Below the pieces are notes generated by a model. That model was not told the origin of the DNA and made no database searches. It saw only the letters and a list, made by a program, of their open reading frames with translations. 64,000 nt of DNA from Bacteroidales bacterium (lineage in GTDB: Bacteria; Bacteroidota; Bacteroidia; Bacteroidales; VadinHA17), in contig JAGGWN010000046.1 in assembly GCA_021157415.1 (NCBI GenBank), positions 18,839 through 82,838 of the forward strand, read 5' to 3'. Position 1 is the stretch's first letter. Each line of letters starts with the position of its first letter. Made by a program: the position numbers and the translations under genes. Below, piece after piece: positions 61,762 to 64,000 of this stretch.

Positions 61762-63273
61762 TTATAAGCGTGTCACGGCTTTTTTCCTGCCAAATTCTTT
61801 CCACATATTTTTAACCATCCCGTTGGATGGAGCCGTTTTGGCTTTTTTATCCTCAAGGTACTCCAGTAAAGCGGTTATGGCTGCCAGTTCTTCTATTTCC
61901 CGATTGGTTCCGGATGAATCTTCCGGGAACAATTCTTTTTGATGGGTATCAATGAAATGGGTATTGTAATTCCCTTTCCGGAAATCTCGATTCTCCATGA
62001 TTCTTTTCAGGAAGGGAATAGATGTTTTCACGCCTATGATCTGATACTCGTCCAAAGCGCGTATCATACGTTGGATGGCTTCTTCGCGGGAAGCTCCGTA
62101 AGTGACCAGTTTTGATATCATAGGGTCATAGTAGATAGGGATTTCAAAACCTTCATAGACATAGCCGTCGACACGGATTCCCGGACCGTTGGGTTCGCGT
62201 AGTTTAATCACTTTTCCGGGGGAGGGCATGAAGTTATTGTCCGGATCTTCGGCGTAGATCCTGCATTCCACGGAGTGGCCCCGTTGTCTGATTTGTTGCT
62301 GTGTGATGGCAAGACGGTCTCCCTGAGCTACGCGGATCTGTTCTTTAACGAGATCGATGCCAATCACCTGTTCGGTGACCGGATGTTCCACCTGCAGTCT
62401 GGTGTTCATTTCCAGAAAAAAGTAATTCCCCTTGTCATCCACCAGGAACTCAACCGTTCCGGCTCCTTCATAATGTACTGACCTGGCTGCTGCAATGGCT
62501 TTTTCCCCCATTTCCTCCCGCAATTCCGGGGTCATCAAAACCGAAGGGGTTTCTTCGATCACTTTCTGATGACGTCGCTGAACGGAACATTCCCTTTCGC
62601 CCAGGTGGATGTAATTGCCATGCTGGTCACCCAGGATCTGGAATTCGATATGGTGGGGCGATTCGATATACCTCTCTATATATACGGCCCCATTGCCAAA
62701 GGATGCTTCTGCTTCCGAACGGGCTGCTCTGAGAGAAGGAATCAGTTCTTCCATCGTATGAACCAGGCGCATGCCTTTCCCTCCGCCGCCGGCAGAAGCT
62801 TTTAACATAATGGGTAAACCGATTTCATCTACAATCTTGCGTGCGTCGGTTTCATCGAGAATGACTCGCTCGGTTCCGGGGACCACAGGGACTCCGGCAG
62901 CGATCATGGTTTGGCGGGCGGTGATCTTGTCGCCCATGGTGCGAATGGCTTCCGTGGTGGGGCCTATAAAAATGAGACCGGCTGCTTTTACTTTTTCAGC
63001 AAACTCAGCATTCTCCGACAGAAAACCATAACCGGGATGGACCGCATCGGCACCCGACCGGCGGGCTATCTCCAGGATTTTGTCCATACTCAGATAACTC
63101 TCTGCTGACGGTGAAGCCCCCAGGTGATAAGCTTCGTCAGCCAATCGTACATGCATGGCATGACGATCGATATCAGAATATACAGAAACAGTCTGGATTT
63201 GTAACTCCCGGCAGGATCTGATAATGCGTAAGGCAATTTCACCCCGATTCGCAATCAGAATTTTTCTAATCAT
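61762..63273 (-). CDS. biotin carboxylase (acetyl-/propionyl-CoA carboxylase subunit)
   Basis: A 503-residue ATP-grasp enzyme. ATG at 63273 (MIRKILIANRGEIALRIIRS) is the family start; a longer frame to 63447 adds 58 unrelated residues. Motifs: HPGYGFLSENAEFAE, ASAGGGGKGMRLV, EFQILGDQHGN, RECSVQRRHQKVIEETPS, FFLEMNTRLQVEHPVTE. It carboxylates the biotin carrier encoded next. Length includes a ~50-residue C-terminal extension typical of free-standing PccA. A promoter candidate lies on the minus strand at 63300-63327. Confidence 0.94.
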   Translation of the reverse strand: MIRKILIANRGEIALRIIRSCRELQIQTVSVYSDIDRHAMHVRLADEAYHLGASPSAESYLSMDKILEIARRSGADAVHPGYGFLSENAEFAEKVKAAGLIFIGPTTEAIRTMGDKITARQTMIAAGVPVVPGTERVILDETDARKIVDEIGLPIMLKASAGGGGKGMRLVHTMEELIPSLRAARSEAEASFGNGAVYIERYIESPHHIEFQILGDQHGNYIHLGERECSVQRRHQKVIEETPSVLMTPELREEMGEKAIAAARSVHYEGAGTVEFLVDDKGNYFFLEMNTRLQVEHPVTEQVIGIDLVKEQIRVAQGDRLAITQQQIRQRGHSVECRIYAEDPDNNFMPSPGKVIKLREPNGPGIRVDGYVYEGFEIPIYYDPMISKLVTYGASREEAIQRMIRALDEYQIIGVKTSIPFLKRIMENRDFRKGNYNTHFIDTHQKELFPEDSSGTNREIEELAAITALLEYLEDKKAKTAPSNGMVKNMWKEFGRKKAVTRL

Positions 63274-63299
63274 GATGTTACCGTAAAGGTTTGACGTCG

Positions 63300-63327
63300 T
63301 AAAGATACGACTTTTTGTAAAAACAAA
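63300..63327 (-). promoter_or_regulatory. candidate promoter of the acyl-CoA carboxylase operon
   Basis: On the minus strand TTTG (63324-63327), 16 bases, then TATCTTTA (63300-63307), 27 bases before the ATG at 63273. Confidence 0.5.
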
Positions 63328-63537
63328 GTATGATGTCAGGAACAGTAATGTCTTTGATTTCACATTGAAAACTCCTGGTCGATCATAATCAGACAAATAG
63401 ACTGTGTGTTTTGACGCTTCCTGCCTCTTTGATAAAGTTATTAACAATTGTTAATAAGTTATGTTCGTTTTTTGTGGATTACAAAACCTGAAAATATTTG
63501 CATGGAATGGTTGCTTGTGATATATTTGTCCTACCAA

Positions 63538-64000
63538 GTGAGAGATAAAAGGCTGGTTCGAGAAGCTTCGGGTTTGAAAGGGAAGCTTCGAAAGAAGCCC
63601 ACCGGAAGAGCCCCACTCGAAAAAGCCACTCACAGGTCGGTCGGCAGACCGTGGACCTGCTCCTAGAGAGCAAGGAGAACCGGAAAGAAACCCGCAAGGG
63701 AGGAGAGCCGGGAAACCGGTCCAGGGAAAACCGACAAGAGGTGACGTTCTTTGGAGAGTGTGCTTCGAAAGGGGGAAACGGGAAAGAGATGCCGGCAACG
63801 GCAGACCCGACCCGGGTTCCACTTCGTAATGTCGGGTTAGTAATAACCGGGTGCTATGAAGCCCTTTAAAGAACCGGGGCAGAGAATATAAGGTCTGAAA
63901 AGGACCGAAAGTTCAAAGCCCGGAAGCCGAGTGATCCCAACGAAAGAAGGGATTGCAGAGCGGAAGCCATAATAACTGTAGCTTGGCCCGTTCGCACGGA
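63538..64000 (+). ncRNA. 5' part of a probable group II intron, cut by window end
   Basis: A non-coding stretch of 463 bases, richer in G and C than other gaps and packed with hairpins. Examples: CAGGTC (63633-63638)/GACCTG (63654-63659) with inner GGTC/GACC; CCGG-GAAA-CCGG (63708-63719); TGCCG-GCAA-CGGCA (63790-63803); ATCCC (63934-63938)/GGGAT (63949-63953). GNRA tetraloops are frequent. A GTGAG at 63538-63542 could be the intron 5' boundary (consensus GUGYG), and GCAGAGCGGAAGCC near the end resembles group II intron domain I text. The reverse transcriptase and domains V/VI would lie beyond the window. Other large structured RNAs are possible. Confidence 0.6.

Noticed and set aside
61762..63447. 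Longer biotin carboxylase starting at 63447
   Set aside because: The 58 extra N-terminal residues are unrelated to the family and include the candidate promoter; the ATG at 63273 gives the standard MIRKILIANRGEIA start.
63451..63869. ORFs of 70-120 codons on both strands in the last 500 bases
   Set aside because: Composition is dominated by R, G, S and P from hairpin-rich RNA-like sequence, with no protein-family features; the region reads better as structured RNA.

Overview
The window looks like chromosomal DNA of a Bacteroidota member, most likely a Bacteroidales/Marinilabiliales-type anaerobe or facultative anaerobe. Supporting signs are Bacteroidota-type promoter boxes (TAnnTTTG with an upstream TTG), few Shine-Dalgarno sites, and Bacteroidota-typical families: tricorn-like S41 and S9 peptidases, a PepC-like C1 peptidase, a TonB plug/CarboxypepD-reg protein, DUF2141, DUF6588, GRP-family sugar transport, GH20-like and sulfatase lipoproteins. 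No rRNA, tRNA, CRISPR array or prophage was seen. The gene assignments rest on reading translated sequence for motifs; no database search was run.

Layout. 1-11.3 kb: housekeeping genes: the 3' part of rpsA (cut by the window edge), a STAS protein, rnz, a C1 peptidase, guaA, an S41 protease, pnuC with a NadR-like kinase, an RlmL-like methyltransferase, and a SiaB/SiaC phospho-switch pair. 11.3-16.3 kb: a TerB-ABCG transporter and a fusion that looks like ECF S part, ECF T part and THEP1 NTPase. 16.3-21.2 kb (minus): methylmalonyl-CoA epimerase, a CitD-CitE fusion, CitF and a sulfatase. 21.2-25.5 kb: a 1-kb non-coding leader with a structured-RNA candidate, then a tight three-gene unit of a PhcB-like methyltransferase, a hybrid histidine kinase and a receiver protein, which resembles the phcBSR quorum-sensing arrangement. 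25.6-35 kb: tricorn-like protease, a ribonucleoside/ribose salvage operon and an S9 peptidase. 35-41 kb: small exported or membrane proteins, plus a gene-poor stretch with a truncated exported-protein gene and a possible IS982 remnant. 41-46.2 kb: an NRAMP-fold protein without canonical metal motifs beside a full-length 5-oxoprolinase-type protein.

46.2-52.7 kb is the most striking block. A Crp/Fnr regulator is divergent from an operon encoding DsrE-like, TusA, MvhD-like, two HdrA-like (QmoA/QmoB-type) proteins, a small winged-helix-like protein and a QmoC-like membrane iron-sulfur protein. The shared intergenic region holds a perfect TGTGA-N6-TCACA palindrome and clear promoters on both strands. 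No AprAB, DsrAB or Sat gene is in view, so this may be a membrane-bound, quinone-linked sulfur-carrier redox system outside classical sulfate reduction.

52.8-63.3 kb: kdsA and rarA (minus), a DUF6588 protein, a DUF2007-Usp fusion, an exported ankyrin protein with its lipoprotein neighbour, and a biotin-dependent acyl-CoA carboxylase operon (carboxylase, biotin carrier, carboxyltransferase), which with the epimerase suits propionyl-/methylmalonyl-CoA metabolism. The last ~460 bases are non-coding, rich in hairpins with GNRA loops, and look like the 5' part of a group II intron running out of the window. Two 142-bp elements with matching inverted ends (8794-8935 and 57493-57634) form a dispersed MITE-like repeat family.
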